Positions 6,977 through 14,906 of a stretch of 27,525 nucleotides of DNA are shown here, in pieces. The position numbers were made by a program, and so were the translations under genes. Every line of letters starts with the position of its first letter. Position 1 is the first letter of the stretch. The notes under the pieces are model-generated. The model saw only the letters and a program-made list of their open reading frames with translations. It was not told the origin of the DNA and did not search any database. Source of the stretch: JAOABP01 sp964590395 (GTDB lineage Bacteria > Hydrothermota > Tepidihabitantia > Tepidihabitantales > Tepidihabitantaceae); NCBI GenBank assembly GCA_964590395.1, contig CAZPVT010000002.1:1-27525 (forward strand). The letters are read 5' to 3'.

Positions 6977-7642
6977 GTGACAGAGTGTAAAAAAGATAAT
7001 GTTTTGCTGGTGCTTTTCGGGCCACCGGGGTCAGGGAAAGGGACTCAGGCAGAGATGCTTAAGAGTCGATTGGGTTTTGTCCACTATTCTACTGGCGAGG
7101 TCTTTCGGGAGCAGATTAGTCAGCAGACCGTGCTGGGGCAGAAGGTGGCGTCGTATGTAACAAAAGGGGAGCTGGTGCCGGATGAGATTGTGCTGGCGGT
7201 GGTGGAGGATTTTGTGTTGAGAAGTCAGGGGAGTTCAATTGTGTTTGATGGTTTTCCGAGGACCGTGCCCCAGGCGGTAGGACTTGATGGGTTGTTAAAA
7301 AGGCTGGGCAGGTCTCTCCGTTGGGCGGTGTTGATCGATTTAGATGATGATGAGGTGGTGCGCCGGCTTTCCAGCCGGCGCCAGTGCCGGGCGTGCAGTA
7401 AGATTTACAATCTTTCCTTCAGCCCTCCCAAAATGGATGGGGTCTGTGATGATTGTGGCGGAGAACTTTACCAGCGGGATGATGATCAGGTTGAGACAAT
7501 CAGATCCAGGCTGTTGGTTTACAATGAGCAGACCAGACCGCTGATTGAGTATTATGAGCGCAATAATAAACTGGTGCGAATTGATGGTGCTCTGGGAAGG
7601 GATCGGGTATTTGAGGAACTGGTGAGGTTGATAAGTAGTTAG
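6977..7642 (+). CDS. adk: Adenylate kinase, zinc-lid type
   Basis: Catalyses ATP + AMP to 2 ADP. The 221-residue protein has the P-loop GPPGSGKGT at 15-23, the AMP-binding segment HYSTGEVFR (36-44), DGFPRT at 91-96, and a long LID domain with a four-cysteine zinc site (Cys137, Cys140, Cys157, Cys160) as in Gram-positive and many deep-branching enzymes. The start is GTG 6977 with AAGGAG seven bases upstream. It is the first gene of the adk-map-infA-rpmJ set; secY, which usually precedes adk, is absent. Confidence 0.96.
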   Translation: MTECKKDNVLLVLFGPPGSGKGTQAEMLKSRLGFVHYSTGEVFREQISQQTVLGQKVASYVTKGELVPDEIVLAVVEDFVLRSQGSSIVFDGFPRTVPQAVGLDGLLKRLGRSLRWAVLIDLDDDEVVRRLSSRRQCRACSKIYNLSFSPPKMDGVCDDCGGELYQRDDDQVETIRSRLLVYNEQTRPLIEYYERNNKLVRIDGALGRDRVFEELVRLISS

Positions 7643-7651
7643 AGATGGGTA

Positions 7652-8413
7652 ATGGCACTTTATATCAAAACTCCTGCCGAGGTTGCAGGCATCAGGAGCG
7701 CAGGTTCGATTGTTGCGGGTGTTTTCCAGGTGGTGAAGGGGCATCTGGTCCCGGGCATAAGTTTGAAGGAAATTGAGGGAATCTGTGTGGAGTTTATCCA
7801 TAAGCAGGGTGGAGTGCCGACATTTCTCGGTTATCGGGGTTTTCCAGCGCCGGTATGTATCAGCGTTAATGATGAGGTGGTGCATGGTATTCCGGATGTG
7901 CGTGTGCTGATGGAGGGAGATATTGTGAAGATTGATGTGGGGGTAACGAAGGATGGATTCATTGCGGATGCGGCAAGGACATTTGCAGTTGGACGGGTTG
8001 GCCCGGCGGTGGCACAGTTGATCCGGGATACCGAACAGGCATTTTATGAGGGTCTGAAGTTCGTTAAAGCGGGAAACCATGTGGGAGACATCAGTGCTGC
8101 AATTCAGCGTTATGTTGAATCTCGGGGGTATTCAGTGGTGCGAGAATTACAGGGGCATGGCGTAGGTATTGAGTTGCACGAGGAGCCATCGATACCGAAT
8201 TTTGGTTCGCCAGGTAAGGGTCGCACTTTGATAAAGGGTATGACTCTGGCAATTGAGCCGATGGTGAATATAGGGGGTTTTGAGGTCAGGACCAGATGCA
8301 ATGGCTGGACAGTGGTAACCGCGGATGGCAAGCTGTCTGCCCATTATGAAAATACGGTGCTCGTGACCGATGGTGAGCCGGAGATATTGACAGCGGCTGA
8401 GAAACCGATATAA
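7652..8413 (+). CDS. map: Type I methionine aminopeptidase
   Basis: Removes the initiator methionine from nascent proteins. The 253-residue protein shows all metal and catalytic residues of type Ia enzymes: His78 (VVHGI), Asp95 (KIDVG), Asp106 (ADAARTF), His169 (GHGVG), Glu202 (AIEPM) and Glu233 (HYENTV). It has no N-terminal zinc-finger extension. It starts 9 bases after the adk stop, in the classic adk-map-infA order. The Shine-Dalgarno match is weak, so coupling to adk translation is likely. Confidence 0.96.
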   Translation: MALYIKTPAEVAGIRSAGSIVAGVFQVVKGHLVPGISLKEIEGICVEFIHKQGGVPTFLGYRGFPAPVCISVNDEVVHGIPDVRVLMEGDIVKIDVGVTKDGFIADAARTFAVGRVGPAVAQLIRDTEQAFYEGLKFVKAGNHVGDISAAIQRYVESRGYSVVRELQGHGVGIELHEEPSIPNFGSPGKGRTLIKGMTLAIEPMVNIGGFEVRTRCNGWTVVTADGKLSAHYENTVLVTDGEPEILTAAEKPI

Positions 8414-8428
8414 GATTTAGCGCAGGTT

Positions 8429-8647
8429 ATGGCAAAAAAGGATATGATTCAGGTTGAAGGGGTGGTTACTGAGGCACTGCCGAATGCCACATTTCGGGTG
8501 CAGTTGGATTCCGGGTATACCGTGCTTGCCCATATCTCCGGTAAGATGCGGTTGCACTGGATTAAGATTCTGCCCGGCGACCGGGTGACGGTGGAGTTGT
8601 CGCCGTATGATCTGAACCGCGGCAGGATCATCTATCGATTCAAATGA
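8429..8647 (+). CDS. infA: Translation initiation factor IF-1
   Basis: Binds the 30S A site during initiation. The 72-residue protein is a single S1-like OB fold with the family pattern MAKKDMIQVEGVVTEALPN at the start, VLAHISGKMR in the middle, ILPGDRVTVELSPYDL and RGRIIYRFK at the end. Length is exactly that of the family. It lies between map and rpmJ as in the ribosomal alpha/spc operons of many bacteria. Confidence 0.97.
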   Translation: MAKKDMIQVEGVVTEALPNATFRVQLDSGYTVLAHISGKMRLHWIKILPGDRVTVELSPYDLNRGRIIYRFK

Positions 8648-8669
8648 GAGTCAATCAGAAGGAGTTTTT

Positions 8670-8786
8670 ATGAAGGTGCGTTCGTCTGTTAAGAAACGGT
8701 GCGCCCATTGTGTGATAGTTAGACGTAAGGGCGTTGTCCGGGTGATCTGTAAGCGCGAGCCCAAGCATAATCAGCGACAGGGTTGA
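8670..8786 (+). CDS. rpmJ: 50S ribosomal protein L36, zinc-ribbon (C+) form
   Basis: A 38-residue protein. It begins MKVRSSVKKRCAHC, and contains the L36 zinc ligands Cys11, Cys14, Cys27 and His33 (CxxC...C...H), with the typical VIVRRKGVVRVICK core. It lacks nothing compared with ordinary L36 proteins. ATG 8670 is preceded by AGAAGGAG (8657-8664). The usual next genes (rpsM, rpsK, rpsD, rpoA, rplQ) do not follow; after 115 bases without a convincing gene comes pyrG. An open frame 8788-8895 (GTG start, 35 residues) in that gap resembles nothing I recognise. Confidence 0.96.
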   Translation: MKVRSSVKKRCAHCVIVRRKGVVRVICKREPKHNQRQG

Positions 8787-8901
8787 GGTGACGGCGAGGA
8801 AAGCCAGGACTCCTTTTTCTTTGCGTTGTAGTTCTGCTTTGGCACAAAGAGATTGGTACCTGTCGGCGGCAGAACGCGTGACAGAGAGGGAATAGCTTTT
8901 A

Positions 8902-10533
8902 ATGGCAAAGTATATTTTTATTTCTGGTGGTGTGGTATCCTCTTTAGGTAAGGGTATCGCAACCGCTTCTATTGGGCTTTTGCTTAAGAGCCGGGGGCTC
9001 AAGGTTATGCCATTGAAGTTTGACCCTTATATCAATGTTGATCCGGGAACAATGAGCCCTTTTCAACACGGTGAGGTGTATGTTACCGAGGATGGTGCAG
9101 AGACCGATCTGGACCTTGGTCATTACGAGCGGTTTATCAGTCAGAGTCTCAGCCGGGATAACAATCTGACCGCGGGGCAGATCTATCTGTCGGTTATTGA
9201 GAAGGAAAGGCAGGGTGCCTATCTCGGGAGGACGATCCAGGTTGTGCCTCATATCACCGGGGAGATCAAGGAGCGAATAAGAAAGGTAGCCCGGGGTCAG
9301 GATGTGGTTTTAACCGAAATTGGTGGTACGGTGGGCGATATTGAGGGTTTACCGTTTCTTGAGGCAGCACGGCAGTTTGCCCTTGAGGAGGGGAGAGAGA
9401 ATGTTCTTTACATTCATCTTACCCTCGTGCCGTTTATCAAAAGTGCGGGAGAGTTTAAAACCAAGCCGACCCAGCATTCGGTAAATAAGTTGCGGGAGAT
9501 CGGTATTCAACCGGATATTCTCCTCTGCCGGACCGAAAGTCCCCTGCCGCCAAGTGCCAAGGAGAAGATCGCCCTTTTCTGTAATGTCCGCACCGAAGCG
9601 GTGATTGAGGCGCTGGATGTGGACAACATCTATGAGATTCCGTTAGTTTTTCGGCGCCAGCGGCTCGATGAGTTAATAATGAGGATGCTGGGTTTAAGGA
9701 GGCGCTCAGGGACAGATCTGAGCGAGTGGCAGAGTTTTGTTAACCGGCAGAAGAGGATCAGTCAGGTTTTGCCGATCGGGCTATGCGGGAAATATGTTCG
9801 GTTACATGATGCCTATAAGTCGGTAATTGAGGCGATTACCCATGCGGGGGTGGCGGTTGGGGTTAGGCCTGAGATCAGTTTTATTGAGGCGGAGGAGTTA
9901 GACAGGGATAATGTTCAAAGGCGATTGGCAGGTTTGGCAGGGGTAATTGTGCCCGGTGGTTTTGGGGTAAGAGGGATGGAGGGGAAGATGGCAGCAATAA
10001 CCTATTGCCGGAAGCATTCGGTTCCTTTTTTGGGGCTTTGTGTTGGTTTGCAGGTGGCAGTGATTGAGTTTGCCAGGAATGTGTGTGGATTGAAGGGGGC
10101 GAATTCTACCGAGTTTAACAGTCGGACGAGATATCCGGTGATTCATCTGATGTCCACCCAGCGGGGAAGGAGAATAAAGGGGGGAACGATGAGGCTGGGT
10201 TCTTATCCCTGCCGGCTTATTACCTCCAGCCGGGCTTACAGTTGTTATAAACAGCGGCTGGTTTACGAGCGTCACCGACACCGATACGAGGTTAATCCGA
10301 AATATCTGCCGCTTTTTGCCCGGGCTGGGATGATCGCCTCTGGTTTGTCTCCGGATGGGAAATTGGTAGAGATAATTGAGTTAAAGGAGCATCCATTTTT
10401 TATCGCCACCCAGTTTCATCCAGAGTTTAAATCAACTCCGCTTTCGCCGCACCCACTTTTTGTTGCTTTTTTGCAGGCCAGTTATGAGTTTGCTCAGCGC
10501 CGGGCTGCTCCTGGTTCGGGCACTGCCTGTTGA
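8902..10533 (+). CDS. pyrG: CTP synthase
   Basis: Makes CTP from UTP, ATP and glutamine. The 543-residue protein has the synthetase domain first: ISGGVVSSLGKG near the N-terminus, LKFDPYINVDPGTMSPFQHGE, EIGGTVGDIEGLPF and the TKPTQHSVNKLR segment. The class I glutamine amidotransferase domain follows from about residue 300, with VPGGFGVRGMEGK, the nucleophile elbow GLCVGLQ, and the FHPEFKSTP motif near the C-terminus. GLCVGLQ differs slightly from the usual GICLGMQ. ATG 8902 is preceded by AGAGGGA about 10 bases upstream. The 3' end overlaps the acyltransferase gene. Confidence 0.97.
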   Translation: MAKYIFISGGVVSSLGKGIATASIGLLLKSRGLKVMPLKFDPYINVDPGTMSPFQHGEVYVTEDGAETDLDLGHYERFISQSLSRDNNLTAGQIYLSVIEKERQGAYLGRTIQVVPHITGEIKERIRKVARGQDVVLTEIGGTVGDIEGLPFLEAARQFALEEGRENVLYIHLTLVPFIKSAGEFKTKPTQHSVNKLREIGIQPDILLCRTESPLPPSAKEKIALFCNVRTEAVIEALDVDNIYEIPLVFRRQRLDELIMRMLGLRRRSGTDLSEWQSFVNRQKRISQVLPIGLCGKYVRLHDAYKSVIEAITHAGVAVGVRPEISFIEAEELDRDNVQRRLAGLAGVIVPGGFGVRGMEGKMAAITYCRKHSVPFLGLCVGLQVAVIEFARNVCGLKGANSTEFNSRTRYPVIHLMSTQRGRRIKGGTMRLGSYPCRLITSSRAYSCYKQRLVYERHRHRYEVNPKYLPLFARAGMIASGLSPDGKLVEIIELKEHPFFIATQFHPEFKSTPLSPHPLFVAFLQASYEFAQRRAAPGSGTAC

Positions 10534-11347
10534 GATCGCGGTTTTTCTGTGCCGTTTGTTGGTATTGTTTTATCTGGCAGTCAGGATTGATTATCGTCGG
10601 GAGATAGGTCAGAATTATTACACCATATTCCGCCGGCGCCGTCCATTTTTCTGGTTGGTCAATGCGTGGAGGGTGGGGAGAAATCTGGCATTGATGGCAA
10701 AGATTGGTACCGGTTTGGAGAAGAAAGTTATTGACAGAACGCTGTTTTACCGGGAAAATGATTATAAAAGCGAGGAAGTGGAACATACTTTGCATACTGT
10801 TATGGCATCGTTTCATTTTGGATTATGGGAGTTTCTCCCCCAGGTATATGCTAACATTGGACACAATGTTGGGGTAGTAGTAGCGGAACAGAAGGACAAA
10901 ACCGTTAACCGGCTGTTAAGCAGGTTAAGACAGAGAAATGGAGTTTTGCTAATTAAGAGTGGTCGAGAGGTTGCGAACAGGCTGAGGGCGTTGGGAATCA
11001 CCGGTTTTATGCTTGACAATACCAGCATAGGAAAGAGTACCAGCGGAAGATCAGCCGGCGATGGTGTCGTATTGGAGATGCCGGAGATTGCCTTTGCTGC
11101 TGGAAGAAGGTTGGAGTTAGGTGTTACCCCGGTGTTCGGGTATTGGGACAAAGGAAGGCTGGTGATAAGGATTTTTGGCAGTGGTGACGAGGATAAATGT
11201 TTTGCGGCGTTGATGAAGATGATTAAGGAACGGCCAGCAGATTGGGTGTTCTGGGGAAAGACTGGGCGGATAAACAGAACTGACGGGGAAGAGTACTTAA
11301 AGGTTTACCGCGTGTCTGATAAGGAGAGGTGGCGGCAAGAGCAATGA
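10484..11347 (+). CDS. LpxL/HtrB-like lysophospholipid acyltransferase
   Basis: Probable membrane-associated acyltransferase of the LPLAT superfamily, similar to the lipid A late acyltransferases LpxL/LpxM. The 287-residue protein has a hydrophobic N-terminal segment (LLSAGLLLVRALPVEIAVFL), then the catalytic HX4E motif SFHFGLWE (His111, Glu116) and a GFMLDN segment. The frame can be extended to TTG 10460, but ATG 10484 is preferred; either start overlaps the end of pyrG. It ends in an ATGA overlap with lptC, which fits a role in outer-membrane lipid assembly. The exact acceptor (lipid A precursor or another glycolipid) cannot be told. Confidence 0.8.
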   Translation: MSLLSAGLLLVRALPVEIAVFLCRLLVLFYLAVRIDYRREIGQNYYTIFRRRRPFFWLVNAWRVGRNLALMAKIGTGLEKKVIDRTLFYRENDYKSEEVEHTLHTVMASFHFGLWEFLPQVYANIGHNVGVVVAEQKDKTVNRLLSRLRQRNGVLLIKSGREVANRLRALGITGFMLDNTSIGKSTSGRSAGDGVVLEMPEIAFAAGRRLELGVTPVFGYWDKGRLVIRIFGSGDEDKCFAALMKMIKERPADWVFWGKTGRINRTDGEEYLKVYRVSDKERWRQEQ

Positions 11348-11880
11348 AGAAAGTCTTAAGAGCCATTAAACTGGTGACGGCGGTTTTTATTCTATTGGAC
11401 GGTTGCCGAGATCAATCCGAGGCAATAAAAAGCGAGGTTTTACCCAGTCAGATTGTCCGAGAGTTCCGGCTGGAGGAGTCAATTAGCGGGAGGAAACTTT
11501 ATTCACTTAGTGCGGTGGTGGCAGTTGTTTGGGAAAATGAGGGGAGGATTGATGTTGAAAATCCGCAGGTATTTTTTTACGACGAGCAGGGGTCTTCTTA
11601 TTCGTTATTGACGGCGATATCGGGGACAGTATGGACAAAAACCGAGGATCTAATTGCCAGGGGTAATGTGGTAGTTAAGACCGCGGACAGCACCACATTT
11701 ACTACTGACTCTCTGGCGTGGAGCAATTCCCGCCGGGTGATCTACACTGATGCCGATGTTGTTATCGAAACATCTAAGGGCAGGCTCGCGGGCAGTGGCT
11801 TGGTTTCCGATGCCCAATTAAATAAAATTGAGATGATAAGTGAGGTGCACGGGCAGGGTGATTATGAATTTGCGCCGTAG
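11344..11880 (+). CDS. lptC: LPS export protein LptC-like
   Basis: Periplasmic bridge protein anchored in the inner membrane that hands LPS from LptB2FG to LptA. The 178-residue protein has an N-terminal hydrophobic segment ending in LLDGC, which resembles a lipoprotein box, so it could be lipid-anchored. The rest is rich in beta-strand repeats with the OstA-like pattern of D/N-turns (GNVVVKTADSTTFTTDSLAW, then GRLAGSGLVSDAQL). I choose ATG 11344, which forms an ATGA overlap with the acyltransferase stop, over the upstream GTG 11329. lptA and lptB follow directly. Confidence 0.82.
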   Translation: MKKVLRAIKLVTAVFILLDGCRDQSEAIKSEVLPSQIVREFRLEESISGRKLYSLSAVVAVVWENEGRIDVENPQVFFYDEQGSSYSLLTAISGTVWTKTEDLIARGNVVVKTADSTTFTTDSLAWSNSRRVIYTDADVVIETSKGRLAGSGLVSDAQLNKIEMISEVHGQGDYEFAP

Positions 11881-12829
11881 TTTTGCGGCAACAGTGGGAT
11901 TATTTTCGGTAGTTACCGGGGCTGAACTTTACGCCCGGAAGATGGAGATTATTCGAACACGAGCCGGGCAGGCAACTATTTTCCGGGATAGTATTGAGAT
12001 TCGGGATGGCACGACAGTGATCACCAGTAAACGGGCAAAACTGGTTGAGGCAGAAAACTGGGCGATGCTTTGCGACTCGGTTCGGGTCCAGACGCCCGAG
12101 GCACTGGTGCGGGCTGACTCAGTCGTATACGACTTTCGGTCAAAAAGATGCTTACTTTATGCCTATCCTAAAAAACAGGTAATCATTGAAGATGAATCGG
12201 TACTGATTACGGCAGTGGCAGTAGAATACTTAATTACTAACAGCATGGTGATAGCGCCGATGGGTCTTCAGGCAAAAGCAAAAAATAGTTCCTATATTAT
12301 CTCTGGGAGATCCGGGAGAATTGATATGAACCAGCGAATAGCGATTATTGATTCCGAGCCGGTAACTTATGTCACTGATGAAGACCAGGATTCAAAAACA
12401 GTGATAAAAGCTAACAAAAGCCGGTATTTTATCAACGAAAAAACAATTACAAACGAAGGCAACGTTCGCGTACAAACCGGGGCAGCAAGATTAGATTGTG
12501 ACACTGCGGTTTACTTCCTCCCGCGTGACTCTGGCATCGCTTGGGGAAGACCGGTTATTCAAGACAGCTTGGGCTTTGCTCAAACTGACTCAATAATTAT
12601 TCTACTCAAACAAAAAAAACTTCCTCGCGTCACACTTATCGGCAAAACCGAGGCTAGCTACCAAACCGACAACGGTGATACAATCCGGCTTACGGCTTCA
12701 TCGCTAAATATAAAAATGGAAAACGGAAAAATTACACAGATCGCGACTACTAACTTACACTCCGGTCAACTCATTAAAAAAAACAGACAACTAAACAGAC
12801 TATCACCTGGCGAAAACAAAAACCGATGA
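11864..12829 (+). CDS. lptA: OstA/LptA-like periplasmic LPS transport protein
   Basis: Member of the OstA/LptA beta-jellyroll family that carries LPS across the periplasm. The 321-residue protein has a likely signal peptide (residues 1 to about 20, MNLRRSFAATVGLFSVVTGA) followed by repeating strands such as IRDGTTVITSKRAKL, ALVRADSVVYDF and VRVQTGAARLDCDTAVY. It is longer than E. coli LptA (185 residues), resembling the longer OstA forms of other diderm phyla. ATG 11864 overlaps the lptC stop; the frame also has GTG 11840. The second half is coded by strikingly A/C-rich DNA. It ends in an ATGA overlap with lptB. Confidence 0.8.
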   Translation: MNLRRSFAATVGLFSVVTGAELYARKMEIIRTRAGQATIFRDSIEIRDGTTVITSKRAKLVEAENWAMLCDSVRVQTPEALVRADSVVYDFRSKRCLLYAYPKKQVIIEDESVLITAVAVEYLITNSMVIAPMGLQAKAKNSSYIISGRSGRIDMNQRIAIIDSEPVTYVTDEDQDSKTVIKANKSRYFINEKTITNEGNVRVQTGAARLDCDTAVYFLPRDSGIAWGRPVIQDSLGFAQTDSIIILLKQKKLPRVTLIGKTEASYQTDNGDTIRLTASSLNIKMENGKITQIATTNLHSGQLIKKNRQLNRLSPGENKNR

Positions 12830-13790
12830 CACTCCTCGCAGAAAAACTAAACAAAACTTACCGCGGAAGAAAAATTGTTAACGACCTTACATTAGAACTA
12901 CATCGCAACGAAATTGTCGGACTCTTAGGACCCAACGGTGCTGGCAAGACCACCACCTTCCATATGATCGCCGGCTTCATCAAACCGGACCGCGGCAGAA
13001 TACTACTCAACGGCATAGAACTCACTCATATGCCGGTCTACAAACGCGCCCGGCTTGGACTTGGCTACCTTCCTCAAGAACCCTCGGTCTTTCGGAAACT
13101 TACGGTTCAAGACAACCTTCGGGCAATATTAGAACTACTCGGCAAAACACGACTACAACAAAACAGAACCATTGAAGAACTACTTCAAAAACTAAACATT
13201 CACAACCTACGACATCAAAAAGCGGCAACGCTCTCTGGTGGGGAACGCCGAAAACTAGAACTCGCCCGGGCGTTAGCCTCCCAACCCACCCTCCTCCTAC
13301 TCGACGAACCATTCACAGGAATTGATCCGATTACCCGGGCAGAAATTCAAGACATCATCCGAAACCTAAAAACAGAAGGCATGGGAATACTTATCACCGA
13401 CCACAATGTCCGGGAAACCTTAGAAATAACTGACCGGGCTTACATAATCTACGACGCGCGGATTCTCATCTCAGGCACAACTCAAAACCTACTACGAGAC
13501 GAAAAAACCCGTCAACTCTACTTAGGACAACGCTTCAGAATATGACACTCCGGCACCACCACCAACTACGACTACAACAAAAACTCTCCCCTCAACTAAT
13601 TCTCAACCTCCGGCTACTAACCTTAGGAACCCAAGAATTAGAACGGGCAATTCAAAAAGAAATACAACACAACCCGGCGCTACAACAGATTGAAGACACC
13701 ACAGAACCAGAAACGACGACAACAACAACAAACCCTGACGAAGAAACTAACACCAGTGAACTACTACTACAAGATGAGGAAGATATGCCG
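12380..13790 (+). other. A+C-rich strand-asymmetry island across lptA, lptB and rpoN
   Basis: Plus-strand genes elsewhere are G+T-rich, but here A and C dominate. Hand counts of A+C per 60 bases: 36 at 12361-12420, 45 at 12781-12840, 45 at 13141-13200, 45 at 13561-13620, 47 at 13681-13740, 37 at 13741-13800, then 33 at 13861-13920 and 20 at 13921-13980. Entry is gradual from about 12160, exit is sharp near 13800-13920. Both edges lie inside genes (lptA and rpoN), and the protein composition shifts with it towards T, N, Q and K. Confidence 0.8.
12826..13545 (+). CDS. lptB: LPS export ABC transporter ATPase LptB
   Basis: Cytoplasmic ATPase that powers extraction of LPS from the inner membrane by LptB2FG. 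The 239-residue protein has all ABC motifs: Walker A GPNGAGKT (35-42), Q-loop Gln84 in YLPQEPSVF, signature LSGGE (136-140), Walker B with Asp160-Glu161 in LLLLDEP, and switch His193 in TDHNV. GYLPQEPSVFRKLTV is typical of LptB among ABC ATPases. It is joined to lptA and rpoN by ATGA overlaps at both ends. Codon use is strongly biased to A- and C-ending codons, unlike the genes around it. lptF and lptG are not in the window. Confidence 0.96.
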   Translation: MTLLAEKLNKTYRGRKIVNDLTLELHRNEIVGLLGPNGAGKTTTFHMIAGFIKPDRGRILLNGIELTHMPVYKRARLGLGYLPQEPSVFRKLTVQDNLRAILELLGKTRLQQNRTIEELLQKLNIHNLRHQKAATLSGGERRKLELARALASQPTLLLLDEPFTGIDPITRAEIQDIIRNLKTEGMGILITDHNVRETLEITDRAYIIYDARILISGTTQNLLRDEKTRQLYLGQRFRI

Positions 13791-14906
13791 GTGACAACGG
13801 GCAACAGACAAGAACAGGACACGGTGATTTTGGAAAACATTACTAACCCGGTGGTAACTTATCGTGAGACCCTTCTGCCGAAGTTATTAACCAACCTTGA
13901 GCCCAGCGATACTAAAGTGGCAGAGGAGATCGTGGAATGGCTGGATGAAGATGGGTTGTTAAGTGTTGCAGCGGAGGAGTTAGCGGCGAGTTTGGGAGTT
14001 GAGTTGGCACAGGTGCAGCGGGTGTTGACGGTTTTAAAAAGAATACCGCCAGGGGGAATTGGCTGCCGGGATGTGCAAGAGGCGTTACTCGTTCAGTTAG
14101 ATTTGCGAGGTTTTTCGGCTGATTCGCTGGAGGTCCGGATAGTGAAGGAGGGGTGGGAACTCTTTCGGTGTTGTGATACTGCGAAGATGGCGAAGTTGTT
14201 AGATAAAACTCAGGATGAGGTTTTATCAGCGATTGTGAATATCGGGTGTTTGGAGCCCAAGCCCGGGCGTCAGTTTAATGCTACTGTGCCGGAATATGTA
14301 GTTCCTGATTTCGCGGTGGAGTGGCGGGATGGTAGGCTGGAGATTCAGGAACTTGATGTCCGGATACCGAGATTGAGCGTTGCCAGACGGTTTATCGAAA
14401 TTGTGCAGAATCCCCAGCGCTATCCTCGGGATACGGTCGCTTTTGCCCGAGAAAAAGTGCAAAATGCGGTGATGTTTCTACGGGCGATAGAGTCGCGAAG
14501 GAGATTGTTGCGAAGGTTAGTTGAGTTGCTGTTGGAACGGCAGAAGGATTTCTTTATTCGAGGCCCGGGATATTTGAAGCCTTTAACTGTCAAAGAGGCG
14601 GGGTTGGAGCTGAGGGTTAGTGCTTCAACTGTTTCGCGGGCGATAAGTGGTAAGTTCATTGAGACAACGTTAGGCATTTTTAAACTGAAAGACTTCTTCC
14701 GGGTTGGGAGCAGTGGGGTTTCCCGAACGAGTATCAAGGAAAGGGTTAGGGAGATGATCGAGCGTGAGGATAAAAGTAAGCCGTTGAGTGATGAACAGAT
14801 ATGCTATTCTCTTGGTAAAGAGGGAGTTAGAATCTGCCGTCGGACAGTGGCAAAATACCGTGCGGAGTTAGGGATACCAGGTTCCGAGGTGCGGAGGCGG
14901 GGCTAA
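13542..14906 (+). CDS. rpoN: RNA polymerase sigma-54 factor
   Basis: Alternative sigma factor recognising -24/-12 promoters and needing AAA+ activators. The 454-residue protein has region I (residues about 1-50, Gln/Leu-rich, QKLSPQLILNLRLLTLGTQEL), an acidic Thr/Asn-rich region II (about 51-95, with a run of threonines), the core-binding domain, a DNA-binding helix-turn-helix around VSASTVSRAISGKFIETTLG, and the RpoN box RRTVAKYRAELGIP at 433-446, with Cys in place of the usual Ala before RRTVAKYR. The lptB-rpoN linkage is known from proteobacteria. It starts in an ATGA overlap with lptB and ends in a TAATG overlap with selB. The first 250 or so bases belong to the A/C-rich island; the remainder is G/T-rich. 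Confidence 0.96.
   Translation: MTLRHHHQLRLQQKLSPQLILNLRLLTLGTQELERAIQKEIQHNPALQQIEDTTEPETTTTTTNPDEETNTSELLLQDEEDMPVTTGNRQEQDTVILENITNPVVTYRETLLPKLLTNLEPSDTKVAEEIVEWLDEDGLLSVAAEELAASLGVELAQVQRVLTVLKRIPPGGIGCRDVQEALLVQLDLRGFSADSLEVRIVKEGWELFRCCDTAKMAKLLDKTQDEVLSAIVNIGCLEPKPGRQFNATVPEYVVPDFAVEWRDGRLEIQELDVRIPRLSVARRFIEIVQNPQRYPRDTVAFAREKVQNAVMFLRAIESRRRLLRRLVELLLERQKDFFIRGPGYLKPLTVKEAGLELRVSASTVSRAISGKFIETTLGIFKLKDFFRVGSSGVSRTSIKERVREMIEREDKSKPLSDEQICYSLGKEGVRICRRTVAKYRAELGIPGSEVRRRG

Noticed and set aside
8788..8895. 35-residue GTG ORF between rpmJ and pyrG
   Set aside because: No recognisable motif and not rpsM, the gene expected here; too short to support without conservation.
8655..9002. 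115-residue minus-strand ORF over rpmJ and pyrG start
   Set aside because: It overlaps two clear genes and has no family resemblance or ribosome site.
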